Shown: positions 53,726 through 62,262 of the stretch, in pieces
How positions within the stretch are numbered: position 1 is the stretch's first letter
How the letters are laid out: every line of letters begins with the position of its first letter
Assembly: GCA_902785325.1 (NCBI GenBank)
Contig: CACZXZ010000002.1
Location: 1 to 64,000, forward strand
Reading direction: 5' to 3'
DNA from: an uncultured Succinivibrio sp.
GTDB taxonomy: Bacteria; Pseudomonadota; Gammaproteobacteria; Enterobacterales; Succinivibrionaceae
DNA: 64,000 bases
The notes under the pieces: model-generated
The model's input: the letters and a program-made list of their open reading frames with translations, nothing else
Database searches by the model: none
Told to the model about the DNA's origin: nothing
Translations under genes and position numbers: made by a program

Positions 53726-55045
53726 ATGCAGGTTTCTTCAGAGAAAAAAGAAGGTATTAAACATCTTCTAACTGTTACTGTGCCAGCAGACGATGTAAAA
53801 AAGGCATATCAAGTAAGCTTCGTTAAATATGCAAAGAATGCAAAGATTGATGGCTTCCGTAAGGGCCACATTCCTACAAATGTTTTAGAGCAACACTTTG
53901 CCTCACAGATTTTTGCTGATGCTTATGATGCATTAGTAGGTCAAACAATTGGTAAAGCTATCGATGAGGCTAAGCTTGACGTTGTTGGCTATCCAAAGAT
54001 TGAAGTTAAGAGCGCAAACTTTAAGAAGGATGAGGACTTCGTTTACGAAGCAACTGTAGAAGTTGTTCCTGTTTTAGAGTTAAAGCCATTTGAAGACTTA
54101 AAGTTAAAGAAGATCGTATCAGAGTTATCAGACGCTGATGTTGATAGCATGATCGAGAAGTTACGCAAGCAACAAGGTAAGTGGCAAGTCAAAGATGGTG
54201 CAGAAGTAGCTGATGAGACTCGTGCATCTATCGATTTCTTAGGCCGTTGCGATGGCGTTGAGTTCGAAGGCGGTAAGGCTGAGAACTTCGAGATCATTGT
54301 AGGTCAAACTCAAATGATCCCAGGCTTTGTTGAGCAAATCAAGGGGCACAAGGCTGGCGACAAGTTCACTATCCAAGTTAAGTTCCCTGATGAGTATCAC
54401 GCTGAGAACCTAAAGGGTAAAGATGCTGAGTTCGACATTACTGTAAACTCTGTTTCAGAGCAGGTTTTACCTGAGTTAAACGAAGACTTCGTTAAGTTAT
54501 TCGGTATTAAAGATGGTTCTTTAGACACCTTCAAGGCAGATCTTCGTAAGAACATGCAACGTGAGTTAGACCGTGCAACTTATGTTCAAAACAGAAGACA
54601 GCTATTTGATGCATTAAAGGCTCAATATGGTGAGTTTGACGTACCTGAGGCTTTCGTAGCATCAGAGGTTAATCGCTTAGCTAAGAACTTTGAGAATCAA
54701 ATGCGTATGTACGGCATGAAGAAGTTACCTGATTCATTCAAGCCAGCTGAGATGTTCAAGGATGAGGCTGTTAAAGAGGCTCGTTTAGGCGTTATCGTTC
54801 GTCAAATCATGACTGAATTAGATTGCACTAAGCCAAATCCAGAGTATGTTGATGCTCAATTAAAGCAAATTTCATCTGCTTATGAAGATGCTGATGAAGT
54901 TATCGCACAATTACGCAAGGATAAAGAGCAATTTGCTAACGTTGAAAACGCTGCTATCGAGGCAGAAGTTGTTGACAAGATCTTAGCAAAGGCTTGCGAT
55001 GGCGAAGAGAAGAAGGCATTTGACGAGTTAGTTGGTCGTCAATAA
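53726..55045 (+). CDS. tig: Trigger factor
   Basis: 439 aa ribosome-associated chaperone. Ribosome-docking segment near residues 42-48 (GFRKGHIP, the GFRxGxxP signature), the PPIase (FKBP) domain about 150-235 (VEFEGGKAENFEIIVGQTQMIPGF), and the helical C-terminal chaperone arms. GAGGA precedes the ATG. It heads the tig-clpP-clpX-lon block. A terminator at 55077 separates it from clpP. Confidence 0.97.
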   Translation: MQVSSEKKEGIKHLLTVTVPADDVKKAYQVSFVKYAKNAKIDGFRKGHIPTNVLEQHFASQIFADAYDALVGQTIGKAIDEAKLDVVGYPKIEVKSANFKKDEDFVYEATVEVVPVLELKPFEDLKLKKIVSELSDADVDSMIEKLRKQQGKWQVKDGAEVADETRASIDFLGRCDGVEFEGGKAENFEIIVGQTQMIPGFVEQIKGHKAGDKFTIQVKFPDEYHAENLKGKDAEFDITVNSVSEQVLPELNEDFVKLFGIKDGSLDTFKADLRKNMQRELDRATYVQNRRQLFDALKAQYGEFDVPEAFVASEVNRLAKNFENQMRMYGMKKLPDSFKPAEMFKDEAVKEARLGVIVRQIMTELDCTKPNPEYVDAQLKQISSAYEDADEVIAQLRKDKEQFANVENAAIEAEVVDKILAKACDGEEKKAFDELVGRQ

Positions 55046-55076
55046 TTCTTATCTTTAGTCAATAATTTTTGATATT

Positions 55077-55116
55077 CAAAGCATTAGTGGGTAGAATCTG
55101 CTAATGCTTTGTTTTA
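55077..55116 (+). terminator. Terminator of tig
   Basis: Stem CAAAGCATTAG / CTAATGCTTTG (55077-55087 with 55101-55111), 13-nt loop, then TTTT. Confidence 0.87.
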
Positions 55117-55218
55117 CTATAGATTGGAAAATTATCAACAAATAAGGTTTCATTAGAGCACTATTTCTTGATAGTTTTAATAATATAAGCAATAAATGAA
55201 TGAGGAGCTTTTGATTAC

Positions 55219-55857
55219 ATGTTTAATCGTGATGATGAATTAAGACTAGCTTCTACTTTAGTACCTACAGTTATTGAGCAGACCGCTCGTGGTGAGCGCG
55301 CTTTTGATATCTACTCAAGATTATTAAAGGATAGAGTTATCTTTTTAACTGGTGAAGTTGAAGATCATATGGCTGACATTATTGTGGCTCAGCTATTATT
55401 TTTAGAGTCAGAAGATCCTGATAAAGATATCTATTTATACATTAACTCACCAGGTGGTGTAGTAACCGCAGGTTTAGCAATTTATGATACCATGCAGTAC
55501 ATCAAGCCTGATGTTTGCACCCTTTGCATGGGACAGGCTTGCTCTATGGGATCCTTCTTATTAGCAGGTGGTGCTGAAGGTAAGAGATTTGCACTTCCAA
55601 ATGCTCGTATTATGATCCATCAACCATTAGGTGGTTTCCAAGGTCAAGCAACCGATATCATGATCCATGCTCACGAGACTCAAAGAATTAAACAAACTTT
55701 AAATAGCATCTTAGCAAAGCATACTAAGAAATCCTTAGAGCAAATCACTCAAGATACTGAGCGTGATAACTTTATGACTGCTCAAGAAGCTTTTGAATAC
55801 GGTTTAGTAGATAAAGTAATTACAGATCGTACTCAGATGAAGGATAGTAAGGAGTAA
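55219..55857 (+). CDS. clpP: ATP-dependent Clp protease proteolytic subunit ClpP
   Basis: 212 aa. The serine-protease triad is Ser109 ([11 protein letters not shown]), His134 (MIHQPLGG) and Asp183. The usual GQAASMGAFLL is [11 protein letters not shown]. It forms the tetradecameric chamber that ClpX feeds. An AGGAG is 13 bases before ATG 55219. clpX begins five bases after its stop, so they are one operon. Confidence 0.97.
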   Translation: MFNRDDELRLASTLVPTVIEQTARGERAFDIYSRLLKDRVIFLTGEVEDHMADIIVAQLLFLESEDPDKDIYLYINSPGGVVTAGLAIYDTMQYIKPDVCTLCMGQACSMGSFLLAGGAEGKRFALPNARIMIHQPLGGFQGQATDIMIHAHETQRIKQTLNSILAKHTKKSLEQITQDTERDNFMTAQEAFEYGLVDKVITDRTQMKDSKE

Positions 55858-55862
55858 TACAC

Positions 55863-57134
55863 ATGGATGAGAAATCAAAGAGCAAGTGCCTCTTCTGTGG
55901 TGGTGAATCATCACCTACTAGAACTTTAATTAGAGCTCGTGATGGTATTTGTGTATGCTCTGATTGTATTACCAAGTGCTACAAGATGCTTGAGCAAAAC
56001 GGTTTTGGTAAAGATAAAGATGAGCCAAAAGATGGTTTAGATTTAGACAATATTCCAACTCCACATGAAATTGCTAAGCATTTAGATGAGTATGTTATAG
56101 GTCAAGACGATGCTAAAAAAGTATTGTCAGTAGCAGTTTACAATCACTATCAGAGACTACGTCATTCTAATAAGGATTCTCAAGTTGAACTTGGTAAATC
56201 TAATATCCTTTTAGTAGGTCCTACAGGCTCTGGTAAAACCTTATTAGTACAGACCTTAGCTAAGTTTTTAAATGTTCCTTTTGCTATTTCCGATGCAACT
56301 ACTTTAACAGAAGCTGGTTACGTAGGTGAGGACGTTGAAAACGTAATTGTAAGACTATTACAAAATTGCGATTTTGATGTAGAAAAGGCTCAAAAGGGTA
56401 TTATCTATATCGATGAGATTGATAAGATTGCTCGTAAGAGTGAGAACCCATCTATCACCCGTGATGTATCAGGTGAAGGTGTGCAACAGGCTTTATTAAA
56501 GCTAGTTGAAGGTACTGTAGCTTCAGTTCCACCTAATGGTGGCAGAAAGCACCCTCAGGAGAAGAATATTGAGGTAGATACCTCACAGATCTTATTCATC
56601 TGCGGTGGTGCTTTTGATGGTCTTGATAAGATCGTAGAAAAGAGAGTATCAAAGACTGCAACTATCGGTTTTGGTGGTACTGTATACGGTAAAAATGACA
56701 AATTGTCTTTATCAGATAAGTACAAGAAAGTTGAACCTGACGATTTAGTAAAGTTTGGTATTATCCCAGAGTTTGTAGGTCGTTTACCTGTTATAACCGC
56801 TTTATCTGAGTTAAACCGTGAAGAACTAATTAGAGTGCTTCGTGAGCCAAAGAACGCTATCATTAGACAGTTTGAGGCAATGTTTAACTTTGAGGATGTT
56901 AAGTTAGAGTTTACTCAAGAAGCTTTAAATGCTATTGCTGATATCGCTATTGAGCGTCATACTGGTGCTCGTGGTTTAAGATCAGTAGTTGAAGGCTTAT
57001 TACTTAACACCATGTTTGATATCCCATCAGTTGATGATGTGGAGAAGGTTGTGGTAGATAAAGACACCGTCGAGAAGCATCAAGAGCCTTTAGTATTAAA
57101 AAAAGGCGATTTTAATGTTGCCTCTAATTCTTAA
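55863..57134 (+). CDS. clpX: ATP-dependent Clp protease ATP-binding subunit ClpX
   Basis: 423 aa. N-terminal C4 zinc finger (CLFCGG...CVCSDC), Walker [11 protein letters not shown], Walker [12 protein letters not shown], sensor region and the ClpP-docking IGFGG loop ([11 protein letters not shown]). It unfolds tagged substrates and delivers them to ClpP. A strong terminator follows. Confidence 0.97.
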   Translation: MDEKSKSKCLFCGGESSPTRTLIRARDGICVCSDCITKCYKMLEQNGFGKDKDEPKDGLDLDNIPTPHEIAKHLDEYVIGQDDAKKVLSVAVYNHYQRLRHSNKDSQVELGKSNILLVGPTGSGKTLLVQTLAKFLNVPFAISDATTLTEAGYVGEDVENVIVRLLQNCDFDVEKAQKGIIYIDEIDKIARKSENPSITRDVSGEGVQQALLKLVEGTVASVPPNGGRKHPQEKNIEVDTSQILFICGGAFDGLDKIVEKRVSKTATIGFGGTVYGKNDKLSLSDKYKKVEPDDLVKFGIIPEFVGRLPVITALSELNREELIRVLREPKNAIIRQFEAMFNFEDVKLEFTQEALNAIADIAIERHTGARGLRSVVEGLLLNTMFDIPSVDDVEKVVVDKDTVEKHQEPLVLKKGDFNVASNS

Positions 57135-57153
57135 GAATTAGTAAGTAAAAGAG

Positions 57154-57181
57154 GACCTGATGTATTTCAGGTCTTTTTTTT
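57154..57181 (+). terminator. Terminator of clpP-clpX
   Basis: Stem GACCTGA / TCAGGTC (57154-57160 with 57167-57173), 6-nt loop, eight Ts. Confidence 0.9.
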
Positions 57182-57190
57182 GCGTTTTGT

Positions 57191-57219
57191 CTTGAATATT
57201 GCTCTTAAAATCTCCATAT
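57191..57219 (+). promoter_or_regulatory. Sigma-32-like promoter of lon
   Basis: CTTGAAT (57191-57197), a 14-nt spacer, CTCCATAT (57212-57219): one base off each consensus box. It has the same spacer as the htpG promoter and lies just after the clpX terminator, about 37 bases upstream of the lon start. Confidence 0.75.
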
Positions 57220-57255
57220 AATAGGTAAGTATTTAAGTAAATTTTTAAAATATAT

Positions 57256-59814
57256 ATGTCAGAAAATAGTAAAGAAATTAAAAAAACAACCAAAAGCTCA
57301 ACCACTACTAAAAGAACCACAAGTTCAAAACGTCGTACCCCTAAAAGTGGTGATGGTCAACTAATCTTACCTTTAATCACCTTAAGAGCTTTAATTATTA
57401 CCCCAAATTCAAAGCTTCAGATCACTGCAGCAAGAAAAAGCTCTATAGCAGCTTTAGACTATGCTAATGCTCAAGAGCAAAAGCATTTAGCTGTGTTCTG
57501 TCAGTTAAATGAGCAAGATGAAGTACCAGGATTTAATGAATTACATAAAACTGGTGTGATTTGTAATTTAATCAATCTTACTCAAAAAGATGAGCATACA
57601 AGTCAGTGTCTTTTCTCTGGCTTTTCAAGAATTAAGCTAATTGAGATCATCGATGATGAGAAAGTAGCTTTTAGACAAGCTAGAGTACAGGTTTTACCTG
57701 AAGAAGAGTGTGAACCAAAAGATATCGCAGACACTCAAAGCGTGATTAAATCAAGCCTGCAGTATGCTATTGATAGTTCTGATAAGACTGCTCGTGCTTT
57801 AATTGAGGAGTCAGTACCAAAGCACTTGATTAAAACCATACTTGAGGAAACCTCCTTATCAAAGCTTACTGATATGCTAACTCAAGTTTTGAAATTAGAT
57901 TTTCAAACTCGCTTGATGCTGTTATCCTCAACCAATCCTGTTGAGCGTGGTCGCATTATTATCAGTGCTTTAAATGGTTATTCTTATCGCTCTGAACTTG
58001 AAGGTCATATCCTAGATTTAGCTAAAAAATCTATGGAGAAGAATCAAAAAGAGTATTTTTTAGCAGAGCAGCTTAAAGCTATTAAAAAAGAGCTTGGTGT
58101 GAATGTCACTGAAGACGATGACATTGAGCAATTTAAGACTCGCAATCAAGAGCTTAAAGCACCAAACTATGTACATGAGAGAATCGATAGAGAAATTCGC
58201 AAACTAAACTCCATGAGTATTAACTCCTCTGAGTATTCAGTGGTTAGAAACTATATCGATACCTTATTGTCATTACCTTGGGAAGTAAGTTCAACAGTAA
58301 ACTATGATCTTAAAAAGGCTAAAGAGACTTTAGATAAAGAGCACTATGGTCTAACAAAAGTTAAAGACAAGATCTTAGAGTACTTAGCAATTCAATCAAG
58401 AACCGATAAATTACACGGACCTATTATCTGTTTAATGGGACCTCCTGGTATTGGTAAGACCTCTTTAGGTAAGTCTATTGCTAATGCAACAGGCAGAAAG
58501 TTTGTCCGTTTAGCTTTAGGTGGTATGCACGATGAGGCTGAAATTCGTGGTCATCGTCGTACTTACATTGGAGCTTTACCAGGTCGTATTATTGCAAATA
58601 TGGCTAAAGTTGGAGTAAACAACCCATTATTCTTATTAGATGAGATTGATAAGGTGGTTAACTCAAATCAAGGTGATCCTTCAAGTGCCTTACTTGAGGT
58701 ATTAGATCCTGAGCAAAACTCAACCTTTGAGGATAACTACGTAGAAATTGAGTACGATTTATCTAATGTGATGTTCGTAACTACAGCTAATTCCTACAAT
58801 ATCCCAGCTCCGCTATTAGATCGTATGGAAATTATCGATTTGTCATCTTACACAGAGGATGAGAAATTACATATTGCAAAAGAGCATTTATTTCCAAAGC
58901 AATTAAGACTTGCAAACGTATCTAATAAGGAAATTTTAATCTCTGATGAAGTGTTATTACACTTAATTCGTTATTACACTCATGAAGCTGGTGTTCGTGA
59001 ATTAGAGCGTATCTTAATTGAGATCATTCGCAAGACTGTAAAAGACTTCATGATTAAAAATCCTAAGGCTAAAAAGCTTACTCCAAAGCAGATTGAGCTT
59101 AGCGATATTCAAGCAATGCTTGGACCTAACCGTTATGACTTTACCTCAAAGCTTAACGATAATAAGGTTGGTATTGTAAATGGTCTATCCTGGTCTACCT
59201 TAGGTGGTGATATCCTACAATTAGAAGCTGTAGCTAATATTGGTAAAGGCAAACATCAAGTTACTGGTAAATTAGGTGACGTGATGAAAGAGTCTATTAC
59301 TATTGCCATTAGTGTGGTCAGAACTTTAGCTCAGAATTTACATTTAAATCAGGACTTTTTTGAAACCTCTGATTTACATGTGCACGTACCAGAAGGTGCT
59401 GTACCTAAAGATGGTCCATCAGCAGGTGTCGGCATGGTAACAGCTATAGTATCAGCTTTAACTGGTAACAGAGTAAGATCTGATGTGGCTATGACAGGTG
59501 AAATTACTTTACGTGGTGATGTACTTCCAATTGGTGGCTTAAAAGAGAAGTTATTAGCAGCCTTACGTGGTGGCATTAAAACAGTTTTAATTCCAAAGGA
59601 GAATGAAAAAGATCTTTGGGATATTCCAAAAATTGTTTCAGAGAAAATGACCTTGAAGTTTGTAAGTCGCATTGAGGATGTTTTAAGTGTTGCACTTGAA
59701 AATGATCCTAATACCTTCATTCCAACTACTCATTGGAAAGGTAAAGACAAGAAAGTTTCTGCAAACACAAAAAGAAAAACTAAAAACACTGACACAATGA
59801 ATATTGTTTTATAG
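57256..59814 (+). CDS. lon: ATP-dependent protease Lon
   Basis: 852 aa. LON substrate domain (about 37-235), AAA+ with Walker A MGPPGIGKTS and Walker B LFLLDEIDKV, and the protease dyad Ser in KDGPSAGVGM and Lys in GGLKEKLLAAL. It degrades misfolded and regulatory proteins. The chain begins with about 35 residues of Lys/Ser/Thr-rich sequence (KKTTKSSTTTKRTTSSKRR) before the usual LPLITLRALI start, and ends with a basic tail (KGKDKKVSANTKRKTKN); both are unlike E. coli Lon. No Shine-Dalgarno precedes the ATG. Confidence 0.97.
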   Translation: MSENSKEIKKTTKSSTTTKRTTSSKRRTPKSGDGQLILPLITLRALIITPNSKLQITAARKSSIAALDYANAQEQKHLAVFCQLNEQDEVPGFNELHKTGVICNLINLTQKDEHTSQCLFSGFSRIKLIEIIDDEKVAFRQARVQVLPEEECEPKDIADTQSVIKSSLQYAIDSSDKTARALIEESVPKHLIKTILEETSLSKLTDMLTQVLKLDFQTRLMLLSSTNPVERGRIIISALNGYSYRSELEGHILDLAKKSMEKNQKEYFLAEQLKAIKKELGVNVTEDDDIEQFKTRNQELKAPNYVHERIDREIRKLNSMSINSSEYSVVRNYIDTLLSLPWEVSSTVNYDLKKAKETLDKEHYGLTKVKDKILEYLAIQSRTDKLHGPIICLMGPPGIGKTSLGKSIANATGRKFVRLALGGMHDEAEIRGHRRTYIGALPGRIIANMAKVGVNNPLFLLDEIDKVVNSNQGDPSSALLEVLDPEQNSTFEDNYVEIEYDLSNVMFVTTANSYNIPAPLLDRMEIIDLSSYTEDEKLHIAKEHLFPKQLRLANVSNKEILISDEVLLHLIRYYTHEAGVRELERILIEIIRKTVKDFMIKNPKAKKLTPKQIELSDIQAMLGPNRYDFTSKLNDNKVGIVNGLSWSTLGGDILQLEAVANIGKGKHQVTGKLGDVMKESITIAISVVRTLAQNLHLNQDFFETSDLHVHVPEGAVPKDGPSAGVGMVTAIVSALTGNRVRSDVAMTGEITLRGDVLPIGGLKEKLLAALRGGIKTVLIPKENEKDLWDIPKIVSEKMTLKFVSRIEDVLSVALENDPNTFIPTTHWKGKDKKVSANTKRKTKNTDTMNIVL

Positions 59815-59821
59815 GTAATTT

Positions 59822-60205
59822 ATGGACGCATCTTCAAAAAAGCAAGAAATTGATGAGGCTATCGTTAAGTTTGACGATGAGCAGCAAGAAAAGAAAGATA
59901 ATGAGAATATCGATGATGAGATTAAAAAGGTCTTAGATAGCGCACAAAAGCTTATTGATCTTTTAGAGAAAATCGCACCAGATATTAACTCTGACAAAGT
60001 AGTAAACCCAAAAGCCTTTTTGAAAATCATTAAGCCTTTATGTGTAAGTGTTGAGAACTCTTTACCTATTCTGATGGAGTTTGAGGACAATCTTTTATAT
60101 TTAAAAGATGACAATGCTTATGTGCTAAGACAAAAAATAAGTCATATTGAAGATGACTTATTGCCACCTATCTTAGCCTACATTAAAGAACACGAAAAAG
60201 ACTAA
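59822..60205 (+). CDS. Small acidic hypothetical protein downstream of lon
   Basis: 127 aa, rich in Asp, Glu and Lys and predicted helical. The first 40 residues look like a coiled coil (QEIDEAIVKFDDEQQEKKDN). No membrane helix or known motif. It starts seven bases after lon, so translation is coupled or the two share a transcript. A role connected with Lon is possible but unsupported. A terminator follows. Confidence 0.6.
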   Translation: MDASSKKQEIDEAIVKFDDEQQEKKDNENIDDEIKKVLDSAQKLIDLLEKIAPDINSDKVVNPKAFLKIIKPLCVSVENSLPILMEFEDNLLYLKDDNAYVLRQKISHIEDDLLPPILAYIKEHEKD

Positions 60206-60217
60206 TCACTTCTTTAG

Positions 60218-60243
60218 ATACAGGTACTTAAAGGTACCTGTAT
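60218..60243 (+). terminator. Terminator after the lon operon
   Basis: Perfect stem ATACAGGTAC / GTACCTGTAT (60218-60227 with 60234-60243), 6-nt loop. The T tract is interrupted (GATTCTCC). Confidence 0.7.
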
Positions 60244-60328
60244 GATTCTCCTATTACTTATCTAAAATTAGACTCTAAGTATTTTTAATCATAGCTTTGA
60301 TGATTTATACTACAACTGTAATCTTAAA

Positions 60329-62221
60329 ATGTTGGTGCTAAAGATGTTAAAGGAAATCGCTGATTCAAATTCAAACTTTTTATCAATTAGAAAAGAGAAA
60401 CTTCTCTATATTGATAAAACATCCTTTATTAAAAAGTTTGAGTTGTTAAAGAAGAGTGTATCTTTATTTTTAAGACCCCGCAGATTTGGTAAAACTCTGT
60501 TTACTGAAATACTATATTATTACTACGATATCGCACAAAAAGGCTTATTTGATAAGCTTTTTGAAGGTACTTACATTCACGAAAACACAACACCTTATAA
60601 GAGCTCTTATGCTGTAGTTAAGTTTGATTTTTCAGGTGTATCAACCTCAGGTAGTGTTGACGATATTCTAGAAGACGTAAGAATTAGAGTAATTCAAGCT
60701 ATTGTAGACTTCTTTAAGAGATATCCTGATTTAATTCCTGATGATATAAGAGAATATGCTACTGATAAATCAAACTTGCAAGCAAGTGTTGCAAAGTTTT
60801 ACTTTGAGAAAAGAGATTACTTTAATAGCTGCTCAAGAATATTAAATCACTTCTTATTGTTTTTCCAAGCTCAAAGCAAAGTTGATTATAAGCTCATGTT
60901 CATTATCGACGAATATGATAATTTTACAAATGACATCTTAAGTAGAGATAAAAAAGCTTTCATTGATATTGCTAATAAGCAAAGTGAATTAGGTGCCTTT
61001 TACGGTACCATAAGAAACTTTAATCAATATGGTGTGATTGAAAAAGTCTTTATCACAGGTATTCTACCAATTACCATGGATACAATGATATCAGGCTTTG
61101 TCTCAAGTAAAATCTCCCAAGAACCTATCCTAAATGAGCTAGCTGGCTTTACAGATTCTGAAGTACTAGAGTTACTTCAAGAGACTGTAGACTTTAATCA
61201 GTGCAAATATCCAGCTACCTATTTGCAAGAGTTCATGAAGGAGAGATTTAACGGCTATAAGTTTGCCAAACACAGCAAAGATAAAGTCTATAACTCTACC
61301 TTGTGCTTAAATTTTGTAAACACTTTAAGAACTGATTATGATAGTTTACCTGAGATGGGTATCTCCTCAAACATGGATGTAAATTTTGATAAGTTAGTAG
61401 GTTATTTAAATTTATTATCCAAACAAGATAGAGATAGCATCTTAAAATCCATTATCGATGAAGTACCTTTACGTTTTTCTATACCAGATAGTATTAAGCT
61501 TGACAATGTAGCTAATAATCTAGCCTATACAGATGGCTTAGCTATGTTGTTCTATCTTGGATTTTTAACCATCATTTCAAATGAAGAAGCTAAATTAGAT
61601 TATGGTGATAGCTACGTTAGTGCCATCTACCTTAAGGTTCCAAACCTATACTTTAAAATTCTGTTTGGTAAGTTTATCACTGACAGTGCCAACATTAGTT
61701 GGGGAGGCTTGGTAAACCAAAGTAACAACGTAGTGTTAATGGAAAAACAAAATAACTTAGAAGGTTTAATTGAAGCTTTTAAGTTACACGTACAACAAGC
61801 TTTAGTAAAGGCTGATATTACTCATGAGAGTGAAGCTTTGTTTGTGGTGTCATTCTTTTTAATGGTTTCTATGAACACCAAAGCTTTTCACTTACAAAGA
61901 GAATACTCCATTAAACAAAACGATGTAGTAGTCTCTGACTGTGCTTATGAGCTTTCTAAATCAAAGGTAGGTAAACACAAAAGAGCAGATTTAGTGGCTA
62001 TCAATAAAGAAGGTGGACCAAGTTACTTATTTGAGTTTAAGTATCAGCGCAATGAGAACTCAAGTTTGGATACTAAAGAGAAAGCAAGAGCAAAGCTACT
62101 ACGAGATGCCAAAGAGCAAATCAAGTTCTACCAAACTGACGATAAACTTAAAACCATTAAAGATCTTCACAAGTATGTCATCATGTATACATATGATGAA
62201 TTAACTGTACAAGAAGTTTAA
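60329..62221 (+). CDS. AAA-ATPase-like / PD-(D/E)XK nuclease-like protein (PF09820-PF08011 type)
   Basis: 630 aa from ATG 60329; ATG 60344 (MLKEIADSN) is an equally plausible start. In order: the family N-terminus with YIDKTSF, P-loop-like RPRRFGKTLF (49-58), Walker B MFIIDEYDNF (190-199), and a C-terminal nuclease core with Asp554 (RADLVAI) and Glu569-x-Lys571 (YLFEFKYQ). Both catalytic sites look intact. This family is abundant in gut bacteria; its role is unknown, often guessed as defence or mobile-element related. A truncated relative lies at 21334-21588. It is flanked by terminators. Confidence 0.85.
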   Translation: MLVLKMLKEIADSNSNFLSIRKEKLLYIDKTSFIKKFELLKKSVSLFLRPRRFGKTLFTEILYYYYDIAQKGLFDKLFEGTYIHENTTPYKSSYAVVKFDFSGVSTSGSVDDILEDVRIRVIQAIVDFFKRYPDLIPDDIREYATDKSNLQASVAKFYFEKRDYFNSCSRILNHFLLFFQAQSKVDYKLMFIIDEYDNFTNDILSRDKKAFIDIANKQSELGAFYGTIRNFNQYGVIEKVFITGILPITMDTMISGFVSSKISQEPILNELAGFTDSEVLELLQETVDFNQCKYPATYLQEFMKERFNGYKFAKHSKDKVYNSTLCLNFVNTLRTDYDSLPEMGISSNMDVNFDKLVGYLNLLSKQDRDSILKSIIDEVPLRFSIPDSIKLDNVANNLAYTDGLAMLFYLGFLTIISNEEAKLDYGDSYVSAIYLKVPNLYFKILFGKFITDSANISWGGLVNQSNNVVLMEKQNNLEGLIEAFKLHVQQALVKADITHESEALFVVSFFLMVSMNTKAFHLQREYSIKQNDVVVSDCAYELSKSKVGKHKRADLVAINKEGGPSYLFEFKYQRNENSSLDTKEKARAKLLRDAKEQIKFYQTDDKLKTIKDLHKYVIMYTYDELTVQEV

Positions 62222-62231
62222 TAATTGATAC

Positions 62232-62257
62232 GTGGAGGTAGCTAATATTACCTCCAC
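62232..62257. terminator. Terminator between convergent genes
   Basis: Stem GTGGAGGTA / TACCTCCAC (62232-62240 with 62249-62257), 8-nt loop, then TTTTACTAC on the plus strand. It lies between the AAA-ATPase-like gene and mfd. Confidence 0.75.
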
Positions 62258-62262
62258 TTTTA

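Noticed and set aside
55110..55160. Possible sigma-32 promoter before clpP (ATTGGAAA ... GTTTCATT)
   Set aside because: Both boxes differ from CTTGAAA/CCCCATnT at several positions, unlike the clear htpG and lon sites.
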